From positions 310,001 through 374,000 of the forward strand of contig NZ_JYLN01000003.1 of NCBI RefSeq assembly GCF_001439735.1: DNA of 64,000 nucleotides, given 5' to 3'. Positions 48,234 through 57,187 of the stretch are shown piece after piece (position 1 is the first letter of the stretch; each line of letters begins with the position of its first letter). A program made the translations under genes and the position numbers. Under the pieces are notes generated by a model. That model had not been told where the DNA came from. It saw only the letters and a program-made list of their open reading frames with translations, and did no database searches. The DNA is from Pseudomonas paralactis. Lineage in GTDB: Bacteria > Pseudomonadota > Gammaproteobacteria > Pseudomonadales > Pseudomonadaceae.

Positions 48234-48980
48234 ATGAATGTCCTGATCGTTGATGACGAACCCCAAGCCCGCGAGCGACTGAGCCGTCTGGTCAGTGAAC
48301 TCGAGGGTTATACAGTCCTTGAACCGAGTGCCACCAGCGGTGAGGAGGCGTTGACGCTGATCGACAGCCTCAAGCCGGACGTGGTGCTGCTCGATATCCG
48401 TATGCCGGGCTTTGATGGCCTGCAAGTCGCTGCCCGCCTGAGCGAGCGCGAATCGCCACCCGCTGTGGTGTTGTGCGCGGCCCAGGAAGAGTTCTCTGCA
48501 CAGACGCTGGAAGACAGCGGTGTCAGTTTTCTGGTCAAGCCGGGCACTGCCGAGGCCTTGCTCAAAGCCCTGAAAAAAGCCGAGCGACCCAGCCGTGCCC
48601 AACTCGCCGCACTGACCCAGCCTGCAGCCCAAAGTGGTAACGGGCCACGCAGCCACATCAGTGCGCGCACCCGCAAAGGTATCGAGCTGATCCCACTCAA
48701 CCAGGTGGTCTACTTTATTGCCGATCACAAGTACGTGACCCTGCGCCACGAGGCTGGCGAGGTGCTGCTTGATGAACCGCTCAAGGCGCTTGAGGATGAA
48801 TTCGGCGACCGCTTTGTGCGCATCCATCGCAACGCGCTGGTAGCCCGCGAACGTATCGAGCGCTTGCAGCGCACGCCCCTGGGGCACTTTCAGCTATTCC
48901 TGAAGGGGCTCAATGGCGATGCGTTGATCGTCAGTCGACGCCACGTCGCCGGCGTGCGCAAGATGATGCAGCAGCTTTAG
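48234..48980 (+). CDS. algR: LytTR response regulator AlgR
   Basis: A 248-residue response regulator that in P. aeruginosa controls alginate, twitching, rhamnolipids and virulence. The receiver domain (1-120) has the phospho-acceptor Asp54 (VLLDIRMPGF) and the acidic pair at 7-8; the C-terminal LytTR DNA-binding domain (about 140-245) has the VVYFIADHKYVTLR and RIHRNALVARERIERLQ segments. The ATG at 48234 is followed by MNVLIVDDEP. The partner histidine-kinase-like algZ/fimS, next to algR in P. aeruginosa, is not here. hemC follows 138 bp downstream. Confidence 0.95.
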   Translation: MNVLIVDDEPQARERLSRLVSELEGYTVLEPSATSGEEALTLIDSLKPDVVLLDIRMPGFDGLQVAARLSERESPPAVVLCAAQEEFSAQTLEDSGVSFLVKPGTAEALLKALKKAERPSRAQLAALTQPAAQSGNGPRSHISARTRKGIELIPLNQVVYFIADHKYVTLRHEAGEVLLDEPLKALEDEFGDRFVRIHRNALVARERIERLQRTPLGHFQLFLKGLNGDALIVSRRHVAGVRKMMQQL

Positions 48981-49048
48981 CTCAAGGGCTGGGGCGCGGT
49001 CTGCCTTCCTTATCCCGGTGCGATGTGGCCAGGGAGGCCCCGCACTTG

Positions 49049-49088
49049 CTGATTCAAATCAAAGCGTATTTGCCTGAGCTGTTATTAT
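49049..49088 (+). promoter_or_regulatory. Candidate Anr (FNR-type) box and -10 element of hemC
   Basis: CTGATTCAAATCAA (49049-49062) matches the Anr/FNR consensus TTGAT-N4-ATCAA at nine of ten positions. A TATTAT -10-like hexamer begins at 49083, so the box centre lies about 40 bases before the expected start, as at class II FNR promoters. Anr control of hemC would be plausible, as other hem genes in P. aeruginosa are under Anr. Confidence 0.5.
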
Positions 49089-49118
49089 CCGCCGTATCTA
49101 TTCAGTACGGATTGATCC

Positions 49119-50060
49119 ATGTCCTCTCGCGAAATCCGCATCGCCACCCGTAAAAGCGCCCTGGCCTTGTGGCAGGCCGAATACGTTAAAGCACGCCTTG
49201 AGCAGGCTCATCCGGGCATCAAGGTATCCCTGGTGCCCATGGTCAGTCGCGGCGACAAGCTGCTGGACTCGCCACTGTCGAAAATCGGCGGCAAGGGCTT
49301 GTTCGTCAAGGAACTGGAAACCGCGCTGCTGGAACACGAAGCCGACATCGCCGTGCATTCGATGAAAGACGTGCCCATGGACTTCCCTGAAGGCCTGGGC
49401 CTTTTTTGCATCTGCGAGCGCGAAGACCCGCGCGATGCCTTTGTTTCCAACACCTACGCATCCCTGGATGACTTGCCGCTGGGCAGTATCGTCGGCACCT
49501 CCAGCCTGCGTCGCCAGGCCCAACTGCTGACACGTCGCCCCGACCTGCAGATCCGCTTTTTGCGCGGCAACGTCAACACGCGCCTGGCCAAGCTGGATGC
49601 CGGCGAATATGACGCGATCATTCTTGCCGCCGCCGGCTTGATCCGCTTGGGCTTCGAAGATCGCATCACCTCGGCCATCAGCGTCGAAGACAGCCTGCCC
49701 GCCGGTGGGCAGGGCGCGGTCGGCATCGAATGTCGGACCGCCGACAGCGAAATCCACGCACTGCTCAAGCCCCTCGATCACGCTGATACCGAAGTTCGTG
49801 TGACCGCCGAGCGCGCCCTGAACAAACACCTCAATGGCGGCTGCCAAGTTCCCATCGCCTGCTATGCCGTGCTCGAAGGTGAGAACCTGTGGCTGCGCGG
49901 CCTGGTGGGGGATCCGGATGGCGGTACCCTGCTGACCGCCCAGGTGCGGGGGCCGCAACGAGACGCCACGGCCTTGGGGATTCAGGTGGCCGAGGAGTTG
50001 CTGGACAAAGGCGCCGGTGCCATTTTGCAAAAAGTCTATGGCGAGGCTGGCCCGCAGTGA
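49119..50060 (+). CDS. hemC: Porphobilinogen deaminase (hydroxymethylbilane synthase)
   Basis: Condenses four porphobilinogens to hydroxymethylbilane in heme synthesis. The 313-residue product has the catalytic Asp84 ([10 protein letters not shown]) and the dipyrromethane-cofactor cysteine, Cys242, in GGCQVPIAC. Length is normal. It starts the hemC-hemD-hemX-hemY unit with a 4-base overlap to hemD, and lies downstream of algR as in P. aeruginosa. Confidence 0.98.
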   Translation: MSSREIRIATRKSALALWQAEYVKARLEQAHPGIKVSLVPMVSRGDKLLDSPLSKIGGKGLFVKELETALLEHEADIAVHSMKDVPMDFPEGLGLFCICEREDPRDAFVSNTYASLDDLPLGSIVGTSSLRRQAQLLTRRPDLQIRFLRGNVNTRLAKLDAGEYDAIILAAAGLIRLGFEDRITSAISVEDSLPAGGQGAVGIECRTADSEIHALLKPLDHADTEVRVTAERALNKHLNGGCQVPIACYAVLEGENLWLRGLVGDPDGGTLLTAQVRGPQRDATALGIQVAEELLDKGAGAILQKVYGEAGPQ

Positions 50061-50815
50061 TCGACTGGCGAGTGCTGCTGACGCGGCCTGCCGAAGAGTC
50101 GACGGCCCTGGCGGCGGTATTGTCCCAGGCCGGTATATACAGCAGCCGCTTGCCGTTGCTGGAGACGCAAGCGTTAGCGGTCACGGCTGAGCAACACCTG
50201 GTGTTTGGCGCGTTGCAGCGTTATAGCGCAGTCATTGTGGTGAGCAAACCGGCCGCGCGCCTGGCTTTGCAACGGTTGGGGAATGCCGTGCCGCCAATGC
50301 CGTGGTTCAGCGTCGGCGCGGCGACGGCGCAGATCCTGGCCGGTCATGGCCTCGACGTTCATTATCCCGCCACTGGCGATGACAGCGAGGCCTTGCTTCA
50401 ATTGCCTGCATTGCGCGAGGCTATCGCACAGCCGGGCGCCAAGGTGCTGATCCTGAGGGGCGAGGGCGGCCGAGAGTTGCTGGCAGAGCGTTTGCGTGAG
50501 CAAGGTGCTAGTGTCGACTATCTGGAATTGTATCGGCGTTTTCTTCCGGTCTACGAGGCGGGTGCGCTGATGCAGCGCATCCGTTTGGAACGCTTGAACG
50601 GCCTGGTGGTCAGCAGTGGGCAGGGTTTTTTACACCTGCAAGCCCTGGCTGGCCCCGATTGGCCCCAGGTGGCAGAGCTGCCGTTGTTCGTGCCCAGCCC
50701 GCGCGTCTATGAGATGGCGCGGGCAGCTGGCGCAAAAAAAGTTGTGGATTGTCGCGGCGCGAGTGCCGCGGCTTTGTTAGTGGCGTTGGGGAGCTATCCC
50801 GTTCCCACTCTCTGA
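50057..50815 (+). CDS. hemD: Uroporphyrinogen-III synthase
   Basis: Closes and inverts ring D of hydroxymethylbilane to give uroporphyrinogen III. The 252-residue product is a two-domain HemD-type protein; the family is poorly conserved, but LLTRPAEES at the start, [11 protein letters not shown] in the middle and the PSPRVYEMA segment are typical. I chose GTG at 50057 (GTGATCGACTGG), whose GTGA overlaps the hemC stop by four bases. Co-transcribed with hemC. Confidence 0.93.
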   Translation: MIDWRVLLTRPAEESTALAAVLSQAGIYSSRLPLLETQALAVTAEQHLVFGALQRYSAVIVVSKPAARLALQRLGNAVPPMPWFSVGAATAQILAGHGLDVHYPATGDDSEALLQLPALREAIAQPGAKVLILRGEGGRELLAERLREQGASVDYLELYRRFLPVYEAGALMQRIRLERLNGLVVSSGQGFLHLQALAGPDWPQVAELPLFVPSPRVYEMARAAGAKKVVDCRGASAAALLVALGSYPVPTL

Positions 50816-50833
50816 TACGCAAAGGACGGATAC

Positions 50834-51949
50834 GTGAGCGAAACAGCCTTGCCTAAAGATGAAGCTCAACCCGCGCTTGATGCGTCGGTCGAGACACCGG
50901 TCACCGCGCCGCGCCGTGGCAATGGCCTGGCAGTCGTCGCCTTGTTGCTGGGGGCTGCAGGCGTAGCCGCCGGCGGCTGGGGGATTTGGCAGGTGCGTGC
51001 CCTTCAAACCAGCAGCCAACACCAACTGAGCCAAGTGCAGACCCTGGATGACCAATCCCAGAGCCTCAAGCAAAGCCAGCAACAGTTGGCCGCCCGCCTG
51101 GCGCAATTGCCGGGTGCGGACGAGCTGGAGGAGCGCCGCCGCCTGGTTGCCCAGTTGCAGGGCGATCAGCAACGCCTGAGCCAGCGCCTGGAAACGGTGT
51201 TGGGCGCCAGCCGCAAGGATTGGCGCCTGGCCGAGGCGGAGCATCTGATTCGTCTGGCCAGCTTGCGTTTGTCTGCCTTGCAAGACATCAACAGTGCGCA
51301 GTCGCTGGTCCAGGGCGCCGACGAAATTCTTCGCGAGCAGAGCGACCCAGGCGCTTTCACCGCCCGCGAGCAACTGGCCAAGAGCCTTGCCGCCTTGCGC
51401 AGCACTGAGCAACCGGACCGCACCGGTCTGTACCTGCAACTGGCGGCCTTGCGTGATCAGGTCGTGCAGTTGGCGGCGATTGCCCCCGAATATCAGCTTA
51501 CGGAGCCCGCTTCCCAAGGGCGCCCCACCAGCGATACGCAGAACCAGTTGAGTCAGTGGTGGGAGCAGATTTCCCGCTACTTCCGCATCGACTTCAACCC
51601 GGATGACAACATCCGCCCTTTGCTGGCTGGCCAGGGCTTGAACCAAGTGCGCCTGGCCCTGAGCCTGGCGCTGGAACAAGCCCAATGGGCCGCGCTTAAC
51701 GGCGAGTCGGCGGTGTACAGCCGCTCGTTGGGCGAAGCACGCAGCGTATTGCAGGACAACTTCAATCAGGACAACCCGCAGAGCAAGGCGATGCTGGCGC
51801 GTATCGCTGAACTTGAGCCCAAGGCCGTATCGGTGGTGACGCCGGACCTGGCTGCGAGCCTGGCCGCCGTGCAGGCATACCTTGAACGTCGTCATCTGTC
51901 TGCCGACGAAGCCAAGGCCGCGGCCGGCAAGCCGGCGACCCAGGAGTAG
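50834..51949 (+). CDS. hemX: HemX family membrane protein
   Basis: A 371-residue protein with a short cytoplasmic tail, one TM helix (about 32-54, GLAVVALLLGAAGVAAGGWG), a coiled coil (about 62-105, rich in Gln) and a large periplasmic domain. HemX proteins sit in heme clusters; once called uroporphyrin-III methyltransferases, that activity is doubtful and no methyltransferase motif is seen here. GTG start at 50834 after AAAGGACG. Co-transcribed with hemD and hemY. Confidence 0.9.
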   Translation: MSETALPKDEAQPALDASVETPVTAPRRGNGLAVVALLLGAAGVAAGGWGIWQVRALQTSSQHQLSQVQTLDDQSQSLKQSQQQLAARLAQLPGADELEERRRLVAQLQGDQQRLSQRLETVLGASRKDWRLAEAEHLIRLASLRLSALQDINSAQSLVQGADEILREQSDPGAFTAREQLAKSLAALRSTEQPDRTGLYLQLAALRDQVVQLAAIAPEYQLTEPASQGRPTSDTQNQLSQWWEQISRYFRIDFNPDDNIRPLLAGQGLNQVRLALSLALEQAQWAALNGESAVYSRSLGEARSVLQDNFNQDNPQSKAMLARIAELEPKAVSVVTPDLAASLAAVQAYLERRHLSADEAKAAAGKPATQE

Positions 51950-51954
51950 AGCTG

Positions 51955-53196
51955 ATGAAGCGTTTCTATGTGATCCTGGTGCTGGCGATTGCCGTCGCGC
52001 TCGCACTGGGCGTGGGTATTTCGAAACACACCGGCTACGTGCTGATTACCTATCCGCATTTGCTGCATTACGAATCAAGCCTGTGGGCGACCCTGGTGGC
52101 CGTGTTTGCCATCGGCCTGGCGATCTACCTGGTTCGTGTGTTGCTGAGCCTGATCACCACCTCCGGTGGCGTGGTCAATCCATGGTCGCGCCGCAACCGC
52201 AGCCGCCGTGTGCAGATCGCGATCGAGCAAGGCCAGATGGACCTCGCCGAGGGTCGCTGGGCCAGTGCCGAGCGCCATTTGCACCGCGCGGCGGAAGCTG
52301 AGCGCCAACCGCTGCTCTACTACATCGGCGCTGCCCGTGCAGCTAATGAACAGGGTCGCTATGAGGAGTCCGACGGCTTGCTGGAGCGCGCTCTGGAGCG
52401 TCAGCCCCAGGCGGAATTGGCCGTGGCTCTGAGCCATGCGCAACTGCAGATGGATCGCGGCGATACTGAAGCCGCCCTGGTGACGCTTCAGGCAATGCAC
52501 GAGCGGCACCCCCATAACGCGCAGGTGCTCAGGCAGCTGCAGCGCCTGCATCAGCAGCGTGGTGATTGGTCGTCGGTGATTCGCCTGCTGCCTGAGCTGC
52601 GCAAGGACAAAGTCTTGCCCGCCAGTGAGCTGGCTGAGTTGGAGCGTCGTGCCTGGGGCGAAAACCTGAGCCTGGCTGCCCAGCGTGAAGAGCAGGGCGA
52701 GGCGGGCTTGCAGTCTCTGGAACGGGCCTGGGAGCAACTGACTTCGGCTCAGCGCCAGCAGCCGCAACTGGTGTTGGCTTATGCCGACCAACTGCGTCGA
52801 CTTGGCGCAGATGCGAAGGCCGAGGAAGTGCTGCGTGGTGCGCTCAAGCGCGACTATGACAGCCACCTGATTCGCCTGTATGGCCTCCTGCGTGGCAGTG
52901 ACCCTGCGCGCCAATTGAAGTTTGCCGAAGGCTGGCTCAAGGATCATCCAGGCGATGCCAGCTTGCTGCTGACGTTGGGTCGTCTGTGCCTGCAAAACAG
53001 CCTGTGGGGCAAGGCCCGGGACTATCTTGAAAGCAGCCTGCAAGTACAGCGCAACCCGGAAGCCTGTGCCGAATTGGCCCGCCTGCTCGCCCAACTGGGC
53101 GACACTGAGCGCAGCAACCAGCTGTTTCAGGAAGGCCTGGGGTTGCTCGACAATCGTCTGTTGTCCTCGCCGTTGCCCGTACCGGCGCGTGCTTGA
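51955..53196 (+). CDS. hemY: HemY protein (TPR heme-biosynthesis membrane protein)
   Basis: A 413-residue inner-membrane protein: two N-terminal TM helices (about 4-22 and 42-62) and a tetratricopeptide-like helical domain from about residue 85 to the end (for example GRYEESDGLLERALERQPQA). This is the enterobacterial/pseudomonad HemY, not the unrelated protoporphyrinogen oxidase of the same name. Its role in heme synthesis is unproven. It starts 5 bases after hemX. Confidence 0.92.
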   Translation: MKRFYVILVLAIAVALALGVGISKHTGYVLITYPHLLHYESSLWATLVAVFAIGLAIYLVRVLLSLITTSGGVVNPWSRRNRSRRVQIAIEQGQMDLAEGRWASAERHLHRAAEAERQPLLYYIGAARAANEQGRYEESDGLLERALERQPQAELAVALSHAQLQMDRGDTEAALVTLQAMHERHPHNAQVLRQLQRLHQQRGDWSSVIRLLPELRKDKVLPASELAELERRAWGENLSLAAQREEQGEAGLQSLERAWEQLTSAQRQQPQLVLAYADQLRRLGADAKAEEVLRGALKRDYDSHLIRLYGLLRGSDPARQLKFAEGWLKDHPGDASLLLTLGRLCLQNSLWGKARDYLESSLQVQRNPEACAELARLLAQLGDTERSNQLFQEGLGLLDNRLLSSPLPVPARA

Positions 53197-53311
53197 AGTA
53201 GGAAAGGGTGAACGGATGGGCTCGGATCTATCCGACGCCCGATCCTTCGAACCCCGGTAAACACTCGGTATAGCTGGCCTGGTAACCAATTCCTACCTGT
53301 TGTAACTGGAT

Positions 53312-53332
53312 TTCCGCCATGCCTTGGCGGAA
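53312..53332. other. Perfect hairpin between hemY and dsbB
   Basis: TTCCGCCA (53312-53319) and TGGCGGAA (53325-53332) pair fully over a five-base loop. There is no T tail after it, so a classical terminator is not shown; it may be an mRNA-stabilising stem or a regulatory site. The rest of the 237-base gap holds nothing I recognise. Confidence 0.45.
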
Positions 53333-53433
53333 TGTCCTTACGTTTTCGCGGAATTGTCTGCTCCAGAGCGTATTGAAAGGGGTCAGGCCTTTCCTCTACC
53401 GTAGCGACCTATCTCTTGCAGTGCGGATAAACA

Positions 53434-53955
53434 ATGTCTTTGGCCCCTTTACGCTCCTTGTTTTTCCTGGCGTTCATGGCGGGCGCGCTGACGTTGGGCG
53501 CGTCCTTCTATCTGGAATACGGCGCGCTGCTACAGCCTTGCTTTCTGTGCCAGGTTCAACGCCTGTTTCTGGCCACCTTTGCGCTGATCAACCTGATGGC
53601 CGCCCTTCATAATCCCGGACGTTCCGGCCTTTGCCTGTATGGGCTGGCGAGCATCGTGTGTGCGCTGTTGGGGGCCGTTACCGCCGGGCGCCAAGTACTG
53701 TTGCAGAATATTCCGTCAGGTGCGGTTCGGGATTGTTGGCCCAGCCTGCACCACATGATCGAAAACCTGTCGTTCTGGCAGGCGGCGCGATCAGTGTTCA
53801 ACGGTACTGTCGATTGTGTCGAAATCAACTGGACGCTATTTGACCTGAGCCTGCCGGAGTGGAGCCTGTTGTTCTTTGTAGCAATGTTGATCCTGGGCAT
53901 CACGCAATGCTCGCGGTTGCTGTTTAGTAAGCACTTACGCCTCACAGCACCATGA
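53434..53955 (+). CDS. dsbB: Disulfide bond formation protein B (DsbB family)
   Basis: Inner-membrane protein that reoxidises DsbA with ubiquinone. The 173-residue product has four TM segments and the two cysteine pairs: Cys36/Cys39 (QPCFLCQ) in the first periplasmic loop and Cys101/Cys128 (RDCWPSL and GTVDCVEINW) in the second. The family signature is complete. In P. aeruginosa the gene at this place is called dsbH; pseudomonads have two dsbB copies and this is one of them. A single gene between hemY and algQ. Confidence 0.94.
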   Translation: MSLAPLRSLFFLAFMAGALTLGASFYLEYGALLQPCFLCQVQRLFLATFALINLMAALHNPGRSGLCLYGLASIVCALLGAVTAGRQVLLQNIPSGAVRDCWPSLHHMIENLSFWQAARSVFNGTVDCVEINWTLFDLSLPEWSLLFFVAMLILGITQCSRLLFSKHLRLTAP

Positions 53956-54163
53956 AAACGGGATGCGGGTTGTAGGAACGGATTAAACGCTTGTATGAAC
54001 ATTCTCTCCTGCGTACCTTGAAGCCATAGTCCTGCGGGCATAATCTGGCCCGCACGCGTATCCAAACCATTTGTCAGACGCGGCTTTGTTCGACTGCTGC
54101 TTAATCCTCCAAGTGTTGCGCAGGTACAGAGCAGCAGCGCCCCTATAGGGAAGAGAGATCATC

Positions 54164-54622
54164 ATGCTGGAAAGTTGTCAGAATGCTCAGGAACGTTGGG
54201 GTGGGGTGCACAAGCTGATCGACAGCTGGTTGAAAGCACGTCACGAACTGGTTCGGGCCTTTGATGCTCTCGGTGCCAAGCCCGAAGCGCTGGCCGAGAA
54301 TCGCGAGACGCTGCAAGATTTTTGCGCTGTGCTGGTGGACTACGTGTCTGCTGGTCATTTCGGTGTCTACGAGCAACTGACCAAGGAAGCCCAGGCCTTC
54401 GATGATCAGCGAGGCTTGGAGCTGGCAGACACGCTCTACCCGCGCATCGACGTGATTACTGAAAAGCTGCTGGCGTTTACCGACCTGTGTGATGCCGGTA
54501 AATGTGTAGCAGAAAAATTCAAAGAACTGGGCGCGCTGTTGCATGAGCGTTTCGAGCTGGAAGACTGCTTGATCGAAGTGCTGCACAACGCCCATAAGGA
54601 AGAAGCTGCCACCCAAGTCTGA
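54164..54622 (+). CDS. algQ: Anti-sigma-70 regulator AlgQ (Rsd)
   Basis: A 152-residue helical-bundle protein that binds sigma-70 (RpoD) and, in P. aeruginosa, affects alginate and virulence factors. The Rsd/AlgQ family is shown by the opening [20 protein letters not shown] and the WLKARHELV segment; length is normal. A stand-alone gene ending at a strong terminator. Confidence 0.95.
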   Translation: MLESCQNAQERWGGVHKLIDSWLKARHELVRAFDALGAKPEALAENRETLQDFCAVLVDYVSAGHFGVYEQLTKEAQAFDDQRGLELADTLYPRIDVITEKLLAFTDLCDAGKCVAEKFKELGALLHERFELEDCLIEVLHNAHKEEAATQV

Positions 54623-54638
54623 AGCTGGGTGGGCAGAT

Positions 54639-54670
54639 AAAAAACGGTGCGCATGTCGCACCGTTTTTTT
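54639..54670 (+). terminator. Intrinsic terminator after algQ
   Basis: AAAACGGTGCG (54641-54651) and CGCACCGTTTT (54657-54667) with a five-base loop, then further T's. It is nearly symmetric (A-rich left, T-rich right), so it may also serve the convergent FKBP gene. Confidence 0.9.
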
Positions 54671-54675
54671 ATGGG

Positions 54676-55353
54676 TCAGTGGCGAGTGCCGAGCAGTTCG
54701 ATCTCGAACACCAATGGCGTGTAAGGGGCGATCAACTCACCCGCGCCGTCGGCGCCATAGGCCTGGGCCGAAGGAATCACCAGGCGCCATTTCGCCCCCA
54801 CGGGCATCTGTTGCAATGCGCTGCTCCAGCCGCTGATCACGCTGTCCAGGCGAAACCATTGCGGCTGCGCACTTTGGTCAAAGACGGTGCCGTCGGGCAA
54901 TTGGCCCACGTATTTCACTTGTACCTCGTCGCCGGCTGATGGTTTGTTGCCGGTGCCTGGCGTCAGTTCTGTGAGCAGAATTCCATTGGCCAACTCGCGA
55001 ACACCCTTGGCGGCTTTTTCCCGGTTGAGAAATTGCTGTTCAGCGGCGAGTGCTTTTTCGCTTTGAGGTATTTGTGCGTTGGCGGCGTTTTGCGCTTCGT
55101 GTTCGGTGAGGATCTGTTCGATGCGTGCGTTGTCGAGCGCCAGCGGCTTGCCTTGATAGGCTTGCTTGAGGCCGTCGAGCAGAGCCTGGATCTGCAGGTC
55201 GGGGACTTCCTGGCGCAACCGTTCGCCGAGGCTTGCGCCCAAGCTATAGGCAAGATCGTGCGGCGCTGTGGCATTGGTTTTTGACGGCGATTGCTCGCTC
55301 GCATCGGCCATGGAAATTGCCAAGCCAAACACTAGAAAAAGGTAACGCGACAT
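54676..55353 (-). CDS. FKBP-type peptidyl-prolyl cis-trans isomerase (Mip/FkpA-like)
   Basis: A 225-residue periplasmic chaperone-isomerase. A signal peptide (MSRYLFLVFGLAISMADA) is followed by an N-terminal helical dimerisation part (about 25-125) and a C-terminal FKBP domain (about 128-225) with VQVKYVGQLPDGTVFDQS and the LQQMPVGAKWRLVIPSAQAY binding core. The ATG at 55353 lies seven bases after a GGGAG; an ATG two codons upstream sits almost on top of it. Convergent with algQ. Confidence 0.92.
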   Translation of the reverse strand: MSRYLFLVFGLAISMADASEQSPSKTNATAPHDLAYSLGASLGERLRQEVPDLQIQALLDGLKQAYQGKPLALDNARIEQILTEHEAQNAANAQIPQSEKALAAEQQFLNREKAAKGVRELANGILLTELTPGTGNKPSAGDEVQVKYVGQLPDGTVFDQSAQPQWFRLDSVISGWSSALQQMPVGAKWRLVIPSAQAYGADGAGELIAPYTPLVFEIELLGTRH

Positions 55354-55545
55354 GGGCATTCTCCCGACGAAGGTGCGACGGATTATGCCAGTGCGGGGGC
55401 GTAAAAACTGGCGAGCATTTGCGTTATATCGATAAGAATTTTCGTACCGTGCAACGCAAGCCCAACGATACTGTCAACATGCCCTAGCGGCGGTAAGAGC
55501 AGAGGGCTAGTATGAGCCGCACCCACGTCAGCCAGGAGGTAAACC

Positions 55546-56676
55546 ATGTCGGCCAAACAGAAGCCTGTAAATACCCCGTTGCACTTGCTCCAACAACTTT
55601 CGGGCAGCTTGCTCGAACATCTGGAAAGCGCATGTTCCCAGGCGTTGGCCGATGCAGAAAAACTGCTCGCCAAACTGGAAAAACAACGCGGCAAAGCACA
55701 AGAGAAACTGCACAAATCCCGTACCAAACTGCAAGACGCCGCTACTGCCGGCAAGTCCAAGGCGCAAGCCAAAGCCAAGGGCGCTGTCAAAGAACTTGAG
55801 GACCTGCTGGATGCCCTCAAGGATCGTCAAGCTGAAACCCGCAGCTACATTTCCCAACTCAAAAAAGACGCTCAAGAAAGCCTGAAACTGGCCCAGGGTG
55901 TTGGTCGTGTGAAGGAAGCCGTGGCTAAAGCGCTGGGTGCTCGTACACCGGCCAAGGTTGCAGCCAAGCCGGTTGCCAAAACTGCTGCTGCCAAGCCAGC
56001 TGCTAAAACTGCCGCTGCAAAACCAGCCGCCAAGCCAGCTGCTAAAACTGCCGCTGCAAAACCAGCCGCCAAGCCAGCTGCTAAAACTGCCGCTGCAAAA
56101 CCAGCCGCCAAGCCAGCTGCTAAAACTGCCGCTGCAAAACCAGCCGCCAAGCCAGCTGCTAAAACTGCCGCTGCAAAACCAGCCGCCAAGCCAGCCGCTA
56201 AAACTGCTGCTGCAAAACCAGCCGCCAAGCCGGCCGCTAAAACTGCCGCTGCAAAACCAGCCGCCAAGCCAGCTGCTAAAACTGCCGCTGCAAAACCAGC
56301 CGCCAAGCCGGCCGCTAAAACTGCTGCTGCAAAACCAGCCGCCAAGCCAGCCGCTAAAACTGCTGCTGCAAAACCAGCCGCCAAGCCGGCCGCTAAAACG
56401 GCTGCTGCTAAACCAGCAGCCAAGCCAGCTGCTAAACCTGCCGCTGCGAAACCAGCCGCCAAGCCAGCCGCTAAACCTGCTGCTGTAAAACCAGCTGCTA
56501 AGCCAGCTGCCAAACCTGCTGCTGCAAAACCAGCCGCCAAGCCAGCCGCTCCAGCAGCATCGGCTGCCACCCCGGCAGCATCCGCCGCTCCAGCAGCATC
56601 CGCCGCTCCAACCGCACCGGCCAGCAGTACTCCTGCACCGGTAGCGCCAAGCACCACCCCAACCAGCGCTTCCTAA
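55546..56676 (+). CDS. algP: Alginate regulator AlgP, histone H1-like
   Basis: A 376-residue protein, with an N-terminal helical domain (about 1-115) and a long Lys/Ala/Pro tail built of KPAA and KTAAA repeats, like eukaryotic histone H1. In P. aeruginosa AlgP (AlgR3) helps transcribe algD and is prone to repeat instability. The tail contains eleven near-perfect copies of a 39-base unit (56002-56430). It lies downstream of the FKBP gene in opposite direction, and the order algQ-FKBP-algP is the same as in P. aeruginosa. Confidence 0.95.
   Translation: MSAKQKPVNTPLHLLQQLSGSLLEHLESACSQALADAEKLLAKLEKQRGKAQEKLHKSRTKLQDAATAGKSKAQAKAKGAVKELEDLLDALKDRQAETRSYISQLKKDAQESLKLAQGVGRVKEAVAKALGARTPAKVAAKPVAKTAAAKPAAKTAAAKPAAKPAAKTAAAKPAAKPAAKTAAAKPAAKPAAKTAAAKPAAKPAAKTAAAKPAAKPAAKTAAAKPAAKPAAKTAAAKPAAKPAAKTAAAKPAAKPAAKTAAAKPAAKPAAKTAAAKPAAKPAAKTAAAKPAAKPAAKPAAAKPAAKPAAKPAAVKPAAKPAAKPAAAKPAAKPAAPAASAATPAASAAPAASAAPTAPASSTPAPVAPSTTPTSAS
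56002..56430 (+). repeat. Tandem repeat, 39 bp x 11, inside algP
   Basis: The phrase GCTAAAAC recurs every 39 bases from 56002 to 56392 with only silent changes (GCTGCT, GCCGCT), each unit coding 13 residues of the form AKTAAAKPAAKPA. Three degenerate units follow (KPAAA/KPAAV). Such repeats expand and contract by slippage without shifting frame. Confidence 0.92.
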
Positions 56677-57137
56677 GTGTTGGTGGCCGCGACGCGCAGC
56701 TGCTGCAGCGCGTCGCGGTCAAGGTTGGCGGCTTCGGTCGCCAGGCCTTCAAGCCATTGGTGCTGACCCACCACTTCGTTGATCGGCCATGTCTGCGCCA
56801 GCGCTTCCAGGCGCGCCAGCAGCGTTCGTTCGGCCTCCAGTTCCAGCGTCTTGACCTGCTCGCGTAGCGTTGCCAATTGCGCATCCTGCTGGGCCATGGC
56901 ACGCCATTGCACGCGTACTTGTCGCAAGGGTTCGACAACCTGCACCCGCCACGGGTGGGCAACCTGTTGCAGCATCCGCACCCGCTCAGGGCTATGGGCC
57001 ACACCGCGCCGCTCCAGCCACGCACCACACAGCAGCAGACATACATCCGCGCCTTGTTCCTGCAAGCGCAGGCAAGCGGCCTCCACACCCGGGCGAGCGT
57101 AGGTCGAAAGGGCAAAGCTCCACAGGTCAGCGCACAT
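56673..57137 (-). CDS. TIGR02444 family protein
   Basis: A 154-residue protein of the TIGR02444 family, small helical proteins of pseudomonads and relatives with no known function. The opening MCADLWSFALSTYARPGVEA and the LQEQGADVCLLLCGAWLE segment are characteristic. I chose ATG 57137; an upstream start at 57161 would add eight residues without a ribosome site. Its stop overlaps the algP stop by four bases (convergent), and it is divergent from the ABC-F gene across 50 bp. Confidence 0.88.
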   Translation of the reverse strand: MCADLWSFALSTYARPGVEAACLRLQEQGADVCLLLCGAWLERRGVAHSPERVRMLQQVAHPWRVQVVEPLRQVRVQWRAMAQQDAQLATLREQVKTLELEAERTLLARLEALAQTWPINEVVGQHQWLEGLATEAANLDRDALQQLRVAATNT

Positions 57138-57187
57138 ATTCACACCCAAGCCAGCGGCCAACGAAGCTGGTAGACTCCGCCGCCATT

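Noticed and set aside
48034..48237. 67-codon frame just before algR, considered as a possible algZ remnant
   Set aside because: Starts with TTG without a ribosome site, overlaps the algR start, and shows no resemblance to AlgZ/FimS.
55872..56657. Hydrophobic Ala/Gly/Leu-rich frame opposite the algP repeats
   Set aside because: Its periodic AAGLAAG pattern is just the complement of the AlgP repeat.
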